From positions 1 to 41,583 of the forward strand of contig NZ_JABFFR010000063.1 in the NCBI RefSeq assembly GCF_013423485.1: 41,583 nucleotides of DNA. Reading direction: 5' to 3'. Position numbers and translations under genes: made by a program. The notes below the pieces were generated by a model. It was not told the DNA's origin and did no database searches. It saw only the letters and a list, made by a program, of their open reading frames with translations. Positions 1-8,151 of the stretch are shown here, one piece after another. The stretch's first letter is position 1. Each line of letters begins with the position of its first letter. The stretch comes from Azospirillum oleiclasticum. Its GTDB lineage: Bacteria > Pseudomonadota > Alphaproteobacteria > Azospirillales > Azospirillaceae.

Positions 1-1
1 G

Positions 2-1015
2 CACGGGGCCGCCACCTGGGGCGACGGCAACCGCGCCACCGACTGGGCCGCCGCCGCCGAGCGCATCGGCAACGCCATCCAGTCCGTCAACCCCAACTGG
101 CTGCTGATGGTCGAGGGCATCGAGATCTACCAGAACAACTGGGACTGGTGGGGCGGCAACCTGATGGGGGCGAAGAACGAGGGCATCGACTTCAACGTCG
201 ACAACAAACTGGTCTACGCCCCGCACTCCTATGGACCCGGCCTCTACCAGATGTCCTGGTTCAACACCAACGACTTCCCGAACAACCTGCCGGCCAAGCT
301 GACGGAGTCCTTCGGCTATCTTTACAAGAACGACACCGCGCCGATCCTGATCGGCGAATTCGGCGGCCGCTTCGACGACGCGCAGGAGCGGGCCTGGATC
401 AGCAAATTCGTCCAGTACATCAACGGCGACCTGGACGGCAACGGCACCAAGGACATCGCCGCCAACGAGCAGGGGATGAGCTGGACCTACTGGTCCTGGA
501 ACCCCAACTCCGGCGACACCGGCGGCATCCTGATGGACGACTGGAAGACGATCGACCAGACCAAGATGAACCACATCAAGCCGGCGCTCTACCAGGGGAC
601 GGACACGGAAGTGGCGGGCCGAACCGACGCCGTGTTCACGGTCTCCCTCTCCAAGGCGGCGACGCAGACGGTCAGCCTGACCTACGCCACCGCCGACGGC
701 ACGGCGAAGGCGGGCCAGGACTACCTCGCCACCAGCGGCACCCTGACCTTCGCGCCGGGCGAGACCGCCAAGCAGGTGAAGGTGACGGTGCTGGGCGACA
801 GCGTCGCGGAGGGGACGGAGACCTTCAGCCTGAAGCTGGGCGGGGCGGTGAACGCCGGCATCGCCGACGACACCGGGCTGGTCACGCTGTGGAACCACGT
901 CGCCGGCCAGTCCCAGGCCGCCTCCACCCTGATGGCTGTCGACAGCGCGTCGCTGGCGACGGACGGCGGCTATGACGGGCTGCTGCTGATCGACCCGCTG
1001 CAGGACGCCGCCTGA
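2..1015 (+). CDS. GH5 endoglucanase with C-terminal Calx-beta domain, 3' part only
   Basis: This is the C-terminal 337 residues of a secreted cellulase; the gene begins upstream of the window. The frame is open from base 2. Residues 1-195 follow the second half of Acidothermus E1-type GH5 endoglucanases, with HGAATWGDGN, a WWGGNL segment, LVYAPHSYGPG, and WSWNPNSGDTGGIL near the end of the barrel. The catalytic nucleophile is the Glu of LIGEFGGR (codon 356-358). The acid/base Glu of the NEP motif should lie immediately upstream of base 2, because HGAATW normally follows NEP directly; this is inferred. Residues about 198-297 form a Calx-beta module (VSLTYATADGTAKAGQDY, LTFAPGETAKQVKV), a fold common in secreted alphaproteobacterial proteins. 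The role is beta-1,4-glucan hydrolysis outside the cell. No RTX nonapeptides are visible in this part. A strong hairpin terminator follows the stop codon. Confidence 0.88.
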   Translation, partial: HGAATWGDGNRATDWAAAAERIGNAIQSVNPNWLLMVEGIEIYQNNWDWWGGNLMGAKNEGIDFNVDNKLVYAPHSYGPGLYQMSWFNTNDFPNNLPAKLTESFGYLYKNDTAPILIGEFGGRFDDAQERAWISKFVQYINGDLDGNGTKDIAANEQGMSWTYWSWNPNSGDTGGILMDDWKTIDQTKMNHIKPALYQGTDTEVAGRTDAVFTVSLSKAATQTVSLTYATADGTAKAGQDYLATSGTLTFAPGETAKQVKVTVLGDSVAEGTETFSLKLGGAVNAGIADDTGLVTLWNHVAGQSQAASTLMAVDSASLATDGGYDGLLLIDPLQDAA

Positions 1016-1044
1016 TCATCACCGCGACGGCATCCACGGAAACA

Positions 1045-1084
1045 ACAGGGGCCCCGTCCTCCGGTCGGAGGACGGGGCCCCTGT
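1045..1084. terminator. Strong hairpin terminator, probably bidirectional
   Basis: A perfect 18-bp stem (1045-1062 with 1067-1084) closes on a 4-base loop (GGTC). It lies 29 bases after the GH5 stop and 18 bases after the stop of the minus-strand small gene ending at 1103. TTT follows on the plus side and TGTT lies beyond the stem in the minus direction. Its position between two convergent 3' ends suggests it serves both. Confidence 0.8.
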
Positions 1085-1102
1085 CGTTTCAACTGTTGCC
1101 GT

Positions 1103-1288
1103 TCAACCGCAGGTGGGGCAGACCGTGCGCACCCGCGGGCGGGGTCGCGGCGCCGTACCCCACAGGGCTGCGGCCAGGCGGCGCTCCACGGGATCGCCCG
1201 CCGCATCCGGACCGGACCCCGGGCCGGCGGCCGGCCGGGCGTCACCTAAGGGCGGGGCGCACCCATTGATGGCGGCAAGCATGCCCAT
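1103..1288 (-). CDS. Putative small protein (61 aa) with C-terminal CPTCG, translationally coupled
   Basis: I do not recognise this protein. Its ATG (1288-1286) overlaps the stop of the upstream 65-residue frame as TGATG, a classic coupling arrangement. Third codon positions are mostly G or C, as in the confident genes here. The product is rich in Pro, Ala, Gly and Arg, has a Cys near residue 10, and ends in RTVCPTCG, a terminal CxxC pair. There is no signal peptide or membrane segment. The frame ends 18 bases before a strong hairpin that could terminate its transcript. Possible roles include a metal-binding or redox peptide or a peptide precursor, but none is supported. In GC-rich DNA open frames this short also arise by chance, so existence is uncertain. 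Confidence 0.4.
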   Translation of the reverse strand: MGMLAAINGCAPPLGDARPAAGPGSGPDAAGDPVERRLAAALWGTAPRPRPRVRTVCPTCG

Positions 1289-1485
1289 CAGAACAACTCC
1301 ACATCATCATCGGCGGGGCCGCCGACCCGGGCGGCGACATGGCCGCCGCCGTCCAGGATCGTCACGGGAACACCGCCGCAGTCGTCGGAGATGAATTCCG
1401 CCAGATCAAGCAGCGGCACCCGGCTGAATTGCCCACGTTCATGCCGCTGGTTCGGGCTCGGAGCGATCGTGATGGACATCAGCAT
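1288..1485 (-). CDS. Putative small acidic protein (65 aa), first gene of a two-gene unit
   Basis: Function unknown. The frame starts at ATG 1485 with a GAGG sequence about 10 bases upstream, and ends in TGATG, which provides the start of the next small frame. GC at third positions is high. The product has a plausible mixed hydrophobic/acidic pattern (VPLLDLAEFISDD, then VPVTILDGGG), ends in an acidic tail (DDDVELF), and contains one Cys (DDCGG). Upstream lies an AT-rich gap that could hold its promoter. Evidence that it is real: the coupling, the RBS-like sequence, the codon bias, and a hairpin placed correctly after the second gene. Evidence against: small size and no recognised family. Confidence 0.42.
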   Translation of the reverse strand: MLMSITIAPSPNQRHERGQFSRVPLLDLAEFISDDCGGVPVTILDGGGHVAARVGGPADDDVELF

Positions 1486-1911
1486 GGTCGGAGCGCCTCG
1501 CGCAGCAAATCGTTCATCGTTCTACGAACAGTCTGCGCCGAGATCGTTACCAGTTTCTTGCCGCGTAATTTTCAGAATTGAAACAATGGCCGAAGAAAAA
1601 CGCTGAAGACTTGCAAATTGCGAAATGCATCGACGTTTACAAAAATACCGAGAGATTTTCTTTTGATACCGCAGTAAGATTTGATCCGTCTCGCCACAAT
1701 GAATCCATGCGGAGTGCGCGCACCGGCTTTCGATCTCGCAATAAACGCAATCCATGCGCGTGCCGTGACGGATCGTGCATCCCTTCTCCATCGATGGCGG
1801 GAGGATTTGCCAGTCGCCGCGGATGTGCGGAATGGGACTGTACCGTACCGTACGCATGGCTGCGGCCCGCGGAGTGCATCGATCCGCGGGCCGCACGGTA
1901 TAGTGGCGTAA
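1486..1911. other. AT-rich intergenic region without a convincing gene
   Basis: From about 1505 to 1760 the sequence is markedly poorer in GC than its surroundings. The open frames on either strand here lack the third-position GC bias of local genes and resemble no family. The region probably contains the promoter for the minus-strand pair starting at 1485, but no -35/-10 pair can be fixed with confidence. The right end holds the terminator hairpin of the beta-helix gene (1861-1895). Confidence 0.6.
1861..1895 (-). terminator. Hairpin terminator of the beta-helix gene
   Basis: A perfect 13-bp stem (1861-1873 with 1883-1895) with a 9-base loop lies 17 bases beyond the stop of the minus-strand beta-helix gene. 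No T-run follows on the minus strand, so it may be a weak terminator or a 3'-end stabilising hairpin. Confidence 0.6.
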
Positions 1912-4413
1912 TTACACCAGGCTCGACACGTCGAACCCGACCATGCCGTTGTGCGTCATGGTCTGGTCGTGATCGAGCAGCTCATGCCCATTGACCGAGA
2001 CGGAGTGGAGGTGGAGGTTGCGGTCGAGACCCGGCCCCTCGCTGAAGTCGTTGAAGAAATCGACGCCCAGCGTCTTCGTGCTGTCGGGAAGGTTCAGGCG
2101 GTAGACGAACTCCTGCCAGCCGTCGCCATGGTCGGTGGAGACGTAGGTGGGGCCACCCACCAGCGCGCCATCGGCCAGCAGCTTGAAGCCCGGATCGCCC
2201 TTGTAAGCGTCGCCCGCCGCCTTGATGACCACCACATCGCCGCCCGTCCCGCCGGTGCCGGTGCCGCCGCCCGTGCCGCCGCCGGACGTCGAACCGAGCG
2301 TGGCCGTCGCGGTGTCGCCGGTCTTCATCAGCCCGGACTTGTCCACCGCCAGCTTGGTGCCGTTCACCGTGACGCTGTCCACATACAGGTTGCGGTCCTG
2401 ACTGGCGCTTTCATACAGGTTGTTGATGAAGGTGACGCCCAGCGACTTCGCCCCGTCGGGCAGGTCCACCTTGACGGTGACGTCCTGCCAGCCGCTGCCC
2501 TTGGCGGTGGAGGTGTAGGCGGGACCTGTCAACTCCTGACCGTCCGCCACCAGTTTGAAGCCGGCGTTGCCCTTGTAAAGGTCGCCGGAGACCCGCACCG
2601 TCACCGTGTCCGGCCCGCTGCTGGGCAGCCCGGCGCTGGCCGTGCCGTTGGAGGTGAGGGCCGACTTGTCCAGCGTCAGTTTGCTGCCGTTGACGGTGAC
2701 GCTGTCCACATAGAGGTTGCGGTCCTTGCCGGCCCCGCCATAGGCGTCGTTGAAGAAGTTGACGCCGATCTTGGCGGCATTGTCGGGCAGGTCGAGCTTG
2801 AAGGTGATGTCCTGCCAGCCCGCCGCCTTCTGGGTGGTGACGGTGGCGGCGCTGCCGACCGCGACGCCGTCGACCATCAGCTTGAAGGACGGGTCGCCGT
2901 TCCAGCTCTGCGCCGCCGCGCGCACCACGATGGTGTCCGGACCGGCCGGCGGTGACGGCGGCGGGGTGGTGGGGGTGGTCGGCGTGGTGGGGACCGTGGG
3001 GGTGGTGGTGCCGTGGCCGGGGTCGTAGCCGGTGGGCGGGGCGACGGTGCCGGGCTGGCTGGTCTCCACGATCAGGTGGCCGTTCGCCTCGAAACCCGGA
3101 ATGGTGCGTGCGCTCGCCCATTCACGCAGCGAGCTGTCGAACATCCAGAGCTGCTTCGACCCGTCCGGGACGATCCAGTCGTTGTTGTTCCACACGATGT
3201 TCCAGCCGTGCGACTGGCTCTGCTGGTAATTGACCTGGAAGCCGCTGAGGATGTTGTTGCCGAGATAGGTGATCTCGTTGTCGGTGATCGTGATGTTCTT
3301 GGTGGTCCAGGTGCCGTAGGTGCTGCCGCCGCGGTTCTCGTGCAGCAGCGCTATGCCGCCGGCGCCGTTCGCGGCCTCCATCGTGTTGCCGTAGACCTGG
3401 ATGTTGGTGCTGTTCTGGATGCCGAGCTGCGCCCCCACCAGCCAGTTGCCGGGCTGGCCCGGTTCCGGCGTGCCGTTGCGGATGAAGTCGTTGTTGCGGA
3501 TCACCGCGTCCCACGAGATCTCGTAGGCCAGCCCGACCTGCTTGTTCAGGGCGATGGTGTTGTTCTCCACCAGCACGTTCTTCATGTCGATGTCGAACCA
3601 CAGCCCGACGCCGTTGTTGTGGTGGATGTAGCTGTCCTTCACCGTCACGCCCGTGGACTCGGTGATCTTCAGCCCGCCCGCGTCCCAGAAGGTGTCGAAG
3701 CCGGCGTAGTTGTTGCGCGCCGCCTCCACGCCGGTCACCTTGGCGCCGTCGGCCTTCCAGGCGCCGATGCCGACCTGCCCGTTGTCGTTGTAATGGCCGC
3801 CGGTCACCGTGGTGCCGCGCCCCATCACCAGACCGACGCCGTGGTTGAAGCGGGCGGTGACATGCTCGACGGACCAGTTGTCGCCGTCGATGTCGATGGC
3901 GCCGGTCTGGGCGGCGCTGGCGTATTTCTCGACCGTGATGTTCTTCAGTGTGACGTTGTCGGCCTCGCCGCGGATGGCCTGGGCGGTGGAGCTCATCTCC
4001 ACCTTGGCCCCGGCGGGCGATTTGGACAGGTAGGCGGTGCGGCTGCCCTGGTCGTAGTACCAGGTGCCGTCCTTCACCTCCGCCAGCGAGCCGACGCGCT
4101 TGTAGAGGGTGTCGTTGACGAACAGGTCCTCGCGCAGGGTCGGCAGCGTGCTGCCGTTGGCGCCGATGCCGGCCGGCTGCAACGGGGCCGGCAGGCCCGA
4201 CGCCTTCCAGTAACTGCCGGACGACTGCCAGCCGTTCACCTCGACGGCGCCGTTCAGCACGGTCCCGGCGGAGCCGATGAAGGACTGGCCGTCCTTCGGC
4301 GTGAATTGGGCGCCACGGTAGACACCGGCTTCAAGCAGGAACGTCGTGCCCGCCGGGTTGGCGTCGATCGCCGCCTGGATGGACATGCCGGGTTTGAGGA
4401 CGATGGTGGCCAT
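1912..4413 (-). CDS. Right-handed beta-helix protein with three CBM60-like modules
   Basis: This 833-residue protein is probably extracellular and binds or processes plant polysaccharide. Residues about 5-140 start like pectate-lyase-type proteins (SIQAAIDANPAGTTFLLEAG), and residues about 150-410 form a parallel beta-helix with repeated short strands and Asn ladders (NVTLKNITVEKY, NWSVEHVTARFNHGVG, VLVENNTIALN). A Thr/Pro linker (about 472-488) leads to three tandem copies of a roughly 100-residue module resembling Ca-dependent xylan-binding CBM60 (repeated pattern GWQDITFKLDLPD and DRNLYVDSVTVNG). The catalytic residues of a specific lyase family cannot be assigned, so it could be a lyase, an epimerase or a non-catalytic binder. 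There is no N-terminal signal peptide. The start is supported by GGAGA seven bases upstream of the ATG. The neighbouring GH5 cellulase suggests a plant cell-wall locus. Confidence 0.85.
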   Translation of the reverse strand: MATIVLKPGMSIQAAIDANPAGTTFLLEAGVYRGAQFTPKDGQSFIGSAGTVLNGAVEVNGWQSSGSYWKASGLPAPLQPAGIGANGSTLPTLREDLFVNDTLYKRVGSLAEVKDGTWYYDQGSRTAYLSKSPAGAKVEMSSTAQAIRGEADNVTLKNITVEKYASAAQTGAIDIDGDNWSVEHVTARFNHGVGLVMGRGTTVTGGHYNDNGQVGIGAWKADGAKVTGVEAARNNYAGFDTFWDAGGLKITESTGVTVKDSYIHHNNGVGLWFDIDMKNVLVENNTIALNKQVGLAYEISWDAVIRNNDFIRNGTPEPGQPGNWLVGAQLGIQNSTNIQVYGNTMEAANGAGGIALLHENRGGSTYGTWTTKNITITDNEITYLGNNILSGFQVNYQQSQSHGWNIVWNNNDWIVPDGSKQLWMFDSSLREWASARTIPGFEANGHLIVETSQPGTVAPPTGYDPGHGTTTPTVPTTPTTPTTPPPSPPAGPDTIVVRAAAQSWNGDPSFKLMVDGVAVGSAATVTTQKAAGWQDITFKLDLPDNAAKIGVNFFNDAYGGAGKDRNLYVDSVTVNGSKLTLDKSALTSNGTASAGLPSSGPDTVTVRVSGDLYKGNAGFKLVADGQELTGPAYTSTAKGSGWQDVTVKVDLPDGAKSLGVTFINNLYESASQDRNLYVDSVTVNGTKLAVDKSGLMKTGDTATATLGSTSGGGTGGGTGTGGTGGDVVVIKAAGDAYKGDPGFKLLADGALVGGPTYVSTDHGDGWQEFVYRLNLPDSTKTLGVDFFNDFSEGPGLDRNLHLHSVSVNGHELLDHDQTMTHNGMVGFDVSSLV
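1915..2940 (-). repeat. Three tandem CBM60-like module repeats
   Basis: Three copies of a module of about 300 bp lie at about 2640-2940, 2300-2616 and 1915-2243, visible at both DNA and protein level. Each carries an aromatic GWQ-x-hydrophobic segment and a DRNLxVDSVxVNG strand (the last copy has DRNLHLHSVSVNG). Gly/Ser-rich linkers separate copies two and three. Confidence 0.8.
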
Positions 4414-4576
4414 GAGCGTTTCTCCATGTGTTCACGGCGCGACCATCGACGGCGGCAGTTAATGAAAATTTACCGATAATACTATGTTACCTTTCCTAAA
4501 ATTATGTCCTTCCATTGTCATACCGCCGCCCGCGAGGGGCGGCGGAGCGGCGGGGTGCCTGGTTACCGGTGGCCCT

Positions 4577-7063
4577 TCACCAGCGATACGTCACAGTGCC
4601 CAGGATCTGCCGGCGGTTCCCGTAGAACACCGTGTTGTCGTAGAAGCCGGGGGTGACATACTCCTTGTCGGTCAGGTTGGTGACGGTCAGCGCCAGCGTG
4701 GTGCCGGCGAGTTCGGAGCGCAGCTCACCCAGCTCGTAGCGGATGGCGGCGTCCACCAGCGTGTAGTCCGGCACCTTCACCGTGTTGGCGGCGTTGTAGG
4801 AGCTGCCGACGTAGCGCACCCCGGCGCCCAGCCCCAGCCCGCGCAGGACACCGTTGGCAACCGTGTAGTCGGCCCACAGCGACGCCGTGTGGCGCGGCAC
4901 CGAGGACGGGGTCAGCCCCTCCCGGCTGGTGGTGCTGCCGACCGCGGCGTTGTCCTTGGTGATCTCGGCGTCGATGTAGGCGTAGGAGGCGATCAGGCTC
5001 ATCTCCTCCGTCAGTTCCAGCTTGCCCTCGATCTCCAGCCCGCGGCTGCGCACCTCGCCGTCCTGCACCGAGAAGCCGCTGTAGACCGGGTCGTTGGTGG
5101 TGACGTTCTGCTGCGTCAGGTGGAAGAGCGAGACGGTGATCAGGCTCTCGCGACCCGGCGGCTGGTACTTCACGCCGACCTCGTACTGGGTGCCGGTGGT
5201 CGGGCTGAACATGCCGCCGCCCCGCTCCGGCGCGTAGCTGCCGCTTTCCGGCTGGAAGGAGGTGGCGTAGCTGGCGTAGGGCGCCAGGCCGTTCTCGAAG
5301 ACATGGGCGAGGCCGACGCGGCCGGTGAAGGCCTGGTTGTCGGCCTTCTGCTCCGTGCCGCCCAGGTAATCCTTCTCCTTGTTGATCACCCAGTCCTGAC
5401 GGCCGCCGAGGGTGAGGACCCAGCCGCCATGCTTGACCTGGTCCTGGAGATAGACGCCGAGCTGGTCGATGGTGCTGCGGCTCTTCACCCAGGCGTCGCC
5501 ATAGACGAAATCCGTGGTGCCGTAGACCGGGTTGAGGATGTCGATGACCGCGGTGTTCAGCGAGTTCCGCCGCGTCTCCTTCCCCGAATAGCGCGCGTAG
5601 TCGAGACCGGCGAGCAGCCGGTGCACCAGCGGCCCGGTCTCCACCCGCCCCTGCACGTTGGTGTCGACCAGGAAGCTGGTGGTGGATTTCGGCCGGTCCT
5701 GCACGCCGATCGGGTAATACTGCCCGTCCACCAGATCGACCGGCCAGCTCATCGGGAAGGCCGCGTGGAAATCGACGCGGGTGCGGGTGTAGCGGGTGTT
5801 CTGCTGCACGCTCCAGTCCGGGGTGAACTTGTGCTCGAAGGCGTAGCCGATGGAGGTGCTGTCCACGGTCCAGTCGGTCAGGCCCGGCTCGCCGAAGTAG
5901 ATGTTGGTGCCGATCTGCCCCTTGGGGTTGTCGTAGAGGCTGCCGACCATGGGGATGCTCTGTTCGGAGCCGCTGACCTTGCTGTGCAGATGGCTGGCCA
6001 GCAACGTCAGCGAGGTACGGTCGTTCGGGCGCAGCGTGATGGCCGGGGCGACATAGACGCGGTCGTCGGGCGCGTGGTCGATCTGGGTCCCGCTGTCGCG
6101 CCACAGGCCGGTCAGCCGGACGAGCACCCGCTTCTCCGCGTCGATGGCGCCGCTGAAGTCGGCCGCGCCCTGGATGCGGTCGTGGCTGCCCGCCTGGAAC
6201 TGGAGTTCGCGGATCGGCGTCTCGGATGGGCGCTTGCTGGTCAGGTTGATGATGCCGCCCGGCGACCCCTGCCCGAACAGCACCGACGCCGGCCCCTTCA
6301 GCACGTCGATGCGCTCCAGGCTGTAGGGTTCGAACTCCGCGTCGTAGGCGTTGAAACCGGCGCGCAGCCCGTCGCGGTACACGCTGAACAGCCCGGTGTC
6401 GCGGAAACCGCGCAGCAGGATGTCCGGCGCCCCCGGCCCGCCCGGATAGTCGATGGCGCGGACGCCCGGCGTGTAGGCGATGGCGCCGTTCAGCGTGGTC
6501 ACGCCGCGCTGCTCCATCTCCTTGCGGGTGACGACCGAGACGGACTGCGGAATCTCGGTGATCGGGGTGTCGGTCTTGGTGGCGGTGGCGCTGTCGGTCG
6601 CGACGGTGCCCGGCACCGCCCCCGATCCGCCGGCCCCGCGCCCCTGCCCGACCACCGTCACCGGGTCCAGCATCAGCGCGCCGTTCACCGGCCGGGACAG
6701 GGTGACGGCGTCCGGGCCGGAGAAGCGCCACGCGATCCCGCTGCCGGACAGCAGCGCGCGCAACGCCTCCTCCGCCGTGGCGGTGCCGCGGAAGCCGGGG
6801 CTGCCGAGGCCCGCCACCGTGTCCGGCGCGTAGGCGATCTGCAGCCGCGCCTGCCGCCCCAGCGACGCCAGCGCGTCCCCCAACGGTGCCGCCGGAATGT
6901 CGAAGGCGATGCGGCGTGGCGCCGTCTCCGCCGCCCCGGTGCCCTGCGCGCCCGTGCCCTGCGCCTGCACCGCCCCCATGGTCATGCCCGTGACCGCCGT
7001 ACCCAGCCACAGCGCCGCCAGCGCGCGGCCCGCGCGCCCCCCCCTCCGCTTCCCGAACCCCAT
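4577..7063 (-). CDS. TonB-dependent siderophore receptor with STN signalling domain
   Basis: This 828-residue outer-membrane receptor imports a ferri-siderophore and signals to FecR. The start is taken at ATG 7063, preceded by GAGAGGGG; it yields a signal peptide (GRAGRALAALWLGTAVTG, cleavage near AVQA-QG). Residues about 48-105 form the short STN domain (FDIPAAPLGDALASLGRQA), the part that contacts FecR in FecA-type transducers. The plug follows (PQSVSVVTRKEMEQRG, DILLRGFRD, IDVLKGPASVLFGQGSPGG), then a 22-strand-type barrel ending in Trp (LGTVTYRW), as expected for BAM recognition. The plug matches ferric hydroxamate or pyoverdine-type receptors; the exact siderophore cannot be read from sequence. 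fecR and fecI lie directly upstream on the same strand. The 119-bp gap to fecR may carry a FecI-dependent promoter. Confidence 0.93.
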   Translation of the reverse strand: MGFGKRRGGRAGRALAALWLGTAVTGMTMGAVQAQGTGAQGTGAAETAPRRIAFDIPAAPLGDALASLGRQARLQIAYAPDTVAGLGSPGFRGTATAEEALRALLSGSGIAWRFSGPDAVTLSRPVNGALMLDPVTVVGQGRGAGGSGAVPGTVATDSATATKTDTPITEIPQSVSVVTRKEMEQRGVTTLNGAIAYTPGVRAIDYPGGPGAPDILLRGFRDTGLFSVYRDGLRAGFNAYDAEFEPYSLERIDVLKGPASVLFGQGSPGGIINLTSKRPSETPIRELQFQAGSHDRIQGAADFSGAIDAEKRVLVRLTGLWRDSGTQIDHAPDDRVYVAPAITLRPNDRTSLTLLASHLHSKVSGSEQSIPMVGSLYDNPKGQIGTNIYFGEPGLTDWTVDSTSIGYAFEHKFTPDWSVQQNTRYTRTRVDFHAAFPMSWPVDLVDGQYYPIGVQDRPKSTTSFLVDTNVQGRVETGPLVHRLLAGLDYARYSGKETRRNSLNTAVIDILNPVYGTTDFVYGDAWVKSRSTIDQLGVYLQDQVKHGGWVLTLGGRQDWVINKEKDYLGGTEQKADNQAFTGRVGLAHVFENGLAPYASYATSFQPESGSYAPERGGGMFSPTTGTQYEVGVKYQPPGRESLITVSLFHLTQQNVTTNDPVYSGFSVQDGEVRSRGLEIEGKLELTEEMSLIASYAYIDAEITKDNAAVGSTTSREGLTPSSVPRHTASLWADYTVANGVLRGLGLGAGVRYVGSSYNAANTVKVPDYTLVDAAIRYELGELRSELAGTTLALTVTNLTDKEYVTPGFYDNTVFYGNRRQILGTVTYRW

Positions 7064-7182
7064 CTGCCCCTCTCGCCTCGACTCATTCGTCGCGCCGCAT
7101 TGTTGTTGCGACGCATTCTCATGAACCCAGGACGCGCGAGGGGGATGGCTTTCAACAGCGGGTGCGAAAAAAACTTGGCGGG

Positions 7183-8151
7183 TCAGCCGGCGTCCACCAG
7201 CAGCAGCCAGCCGGTCACCCGGCGCACCCGCCCCCCATAGGGCCGCACCAGGGCGCGCAGGGCCGCTTCCGGCTGGTCGAGGTCGAAGACGCCGCTGACC
7301 GGGCGCCGGCCGAAGCCGTCGTCGAGGATGAGGATCCGCCCGTGGTGCCAGCGGCCGAGTTCGGCCGCCACCTCGGCGATGGGGCGCTGGTCGACCACCA
7401 GCATGCGGTCGCGCCAGGCCGCGATCCGGTCGGGGGAGGCGGCACCGCGGGCCACCGCGCCGTCCTCGCCGGCGCTCAGCCACTCCCCCGCCGTCAGGGT
7501 CGCGGGCGCGGCCGAGCCGGCGGGCTGGACACGCACGGAGCCGTGCTGCACCGCCACGGTCGCCCGCCCCTCCCCGCGGCGCAGCTCGAAGGCGGTGCCG
7601 AGGACGCGCACGCTCAGTGACCCCGCATCCACCACGAAGGGCCGGTCGGGGTCGGGCCGCACGGTGAAGAAGGCGACGCCCTCCGCCAACACCACGCCGC
7701 GTTCGCCCGGCGTCATGACGGCGCGCAGCACGCTGCCGGGGCCGAGCGTCACGCGGCTTCCGTCGGGAAGTTCCAGCTCGCGCAGTTCGGCGGTGCCGGT
7801 CACCGCGTCGCCGCGCAGCCGGTGCCAGGCATCGGGGGCCAGCAGCAGCGCGGCACCCCCGGCGGCCAGCGCGCCGGCCCCCGCCAGCACGGCGCGGCGG
7901 CCGGGGCGGGCGGGCTCCCGGTTCCACCGTGCCGCGTGGGCCGCGGGAAGCGCGCCGGCGACGCGCCAGACACGCTCCGCCTCCGCCCAGGCCGCGGCGT
8001 GGGCGGGGCTGCGCGCCCGCCAGTGGCGGGCGGCCCGCTCGGCCTCCGGCCCGGCGGGCATGGCCTTCACGCGGATCACCGCCTCCATGGCCTCGCCCCA
8101 GAGGACGTCCGCGGAATCGACGTCATCGGGCGGCGTGTGGGCGGCGGTCAT
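7183..8151 (-). CDS. fecR: FecR family anti-sigma/sigma-regulator
   Basis: This 322-residue regulator transmits the occupancy of the TonB receptor to the sigma factor. The N-terminal cytoplasmic part (about 1-80) has the FecR N-terminal pattern (AERAARHWRARSPAHAAAWAEAERVW). A single membrane segment follows at about 88-106 (RRAVLAGAGALAAGGAALLL, with paired Arg before it). The periplasmic FecR domain begins with ELELPDGSRVTLGPGSVL and includes VLGTAFELRR and VQHGSVRV. The C-terminal part (SGVFDLDQPEAALRALVRPY) resembles the receptor-interacting STN-like end. Its ATG overlaps the stop of fecI as ATGA, so translation is probably coupled. In the Fec model it binds the receptor STN domain in the periplasm and controls FecI inside. 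Confidence 0.93.
   Translation of the reverse strand: MTAAHTPPDDVDSADVLWGEAMEAVIRVKAMPAGPEAERAARHWRARSPAHAAAWAEAERVWRVAGALPAAHAARWNREPARPGRRAVLAGAGALAAGGAALLLAPDAWHRLRGDAVTGTAELRELELPDGSRVTLGPGSVLRAVMTPGERGVVLAEGVAFFTVRPDPDRPFVVDAGSLSVRVLGTAFELRRGEGRATVAVQHGSVRVQPAGSAAPATLTAGEWLSAGEDGAVARGAASPDRIAAWRDRMLVVDQRPIAEVAAELGRWHHGRILILDDGFGRRPVSGVFDLDQPEAALRALVRPYGGRVRRVTGWLLLVDAG

Noticed and set aside
1522..1896. A 124-codon minus-strand frame in the AT-rich gap
   Set aside because: It lacks the G/C third-position bias of local genes, resembles no family and runs across the terminator hairpin of the beta-helix gene.
7160..7182. A seven-T tract on the minus strand after fecR as an intrinsic terminator
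   Set aside because: No adequate stem precedes the T-run, and the receptor gene downstream is expected to be expressed in the same direction, although a partial terminator cannot be excluded.
4484..7240. A long plus-strand frame opposite the TonB receptor
   Set aside because: It is the antisense shadow of a receptor with a signal peptide, plug and barrel; its own product has no domain.
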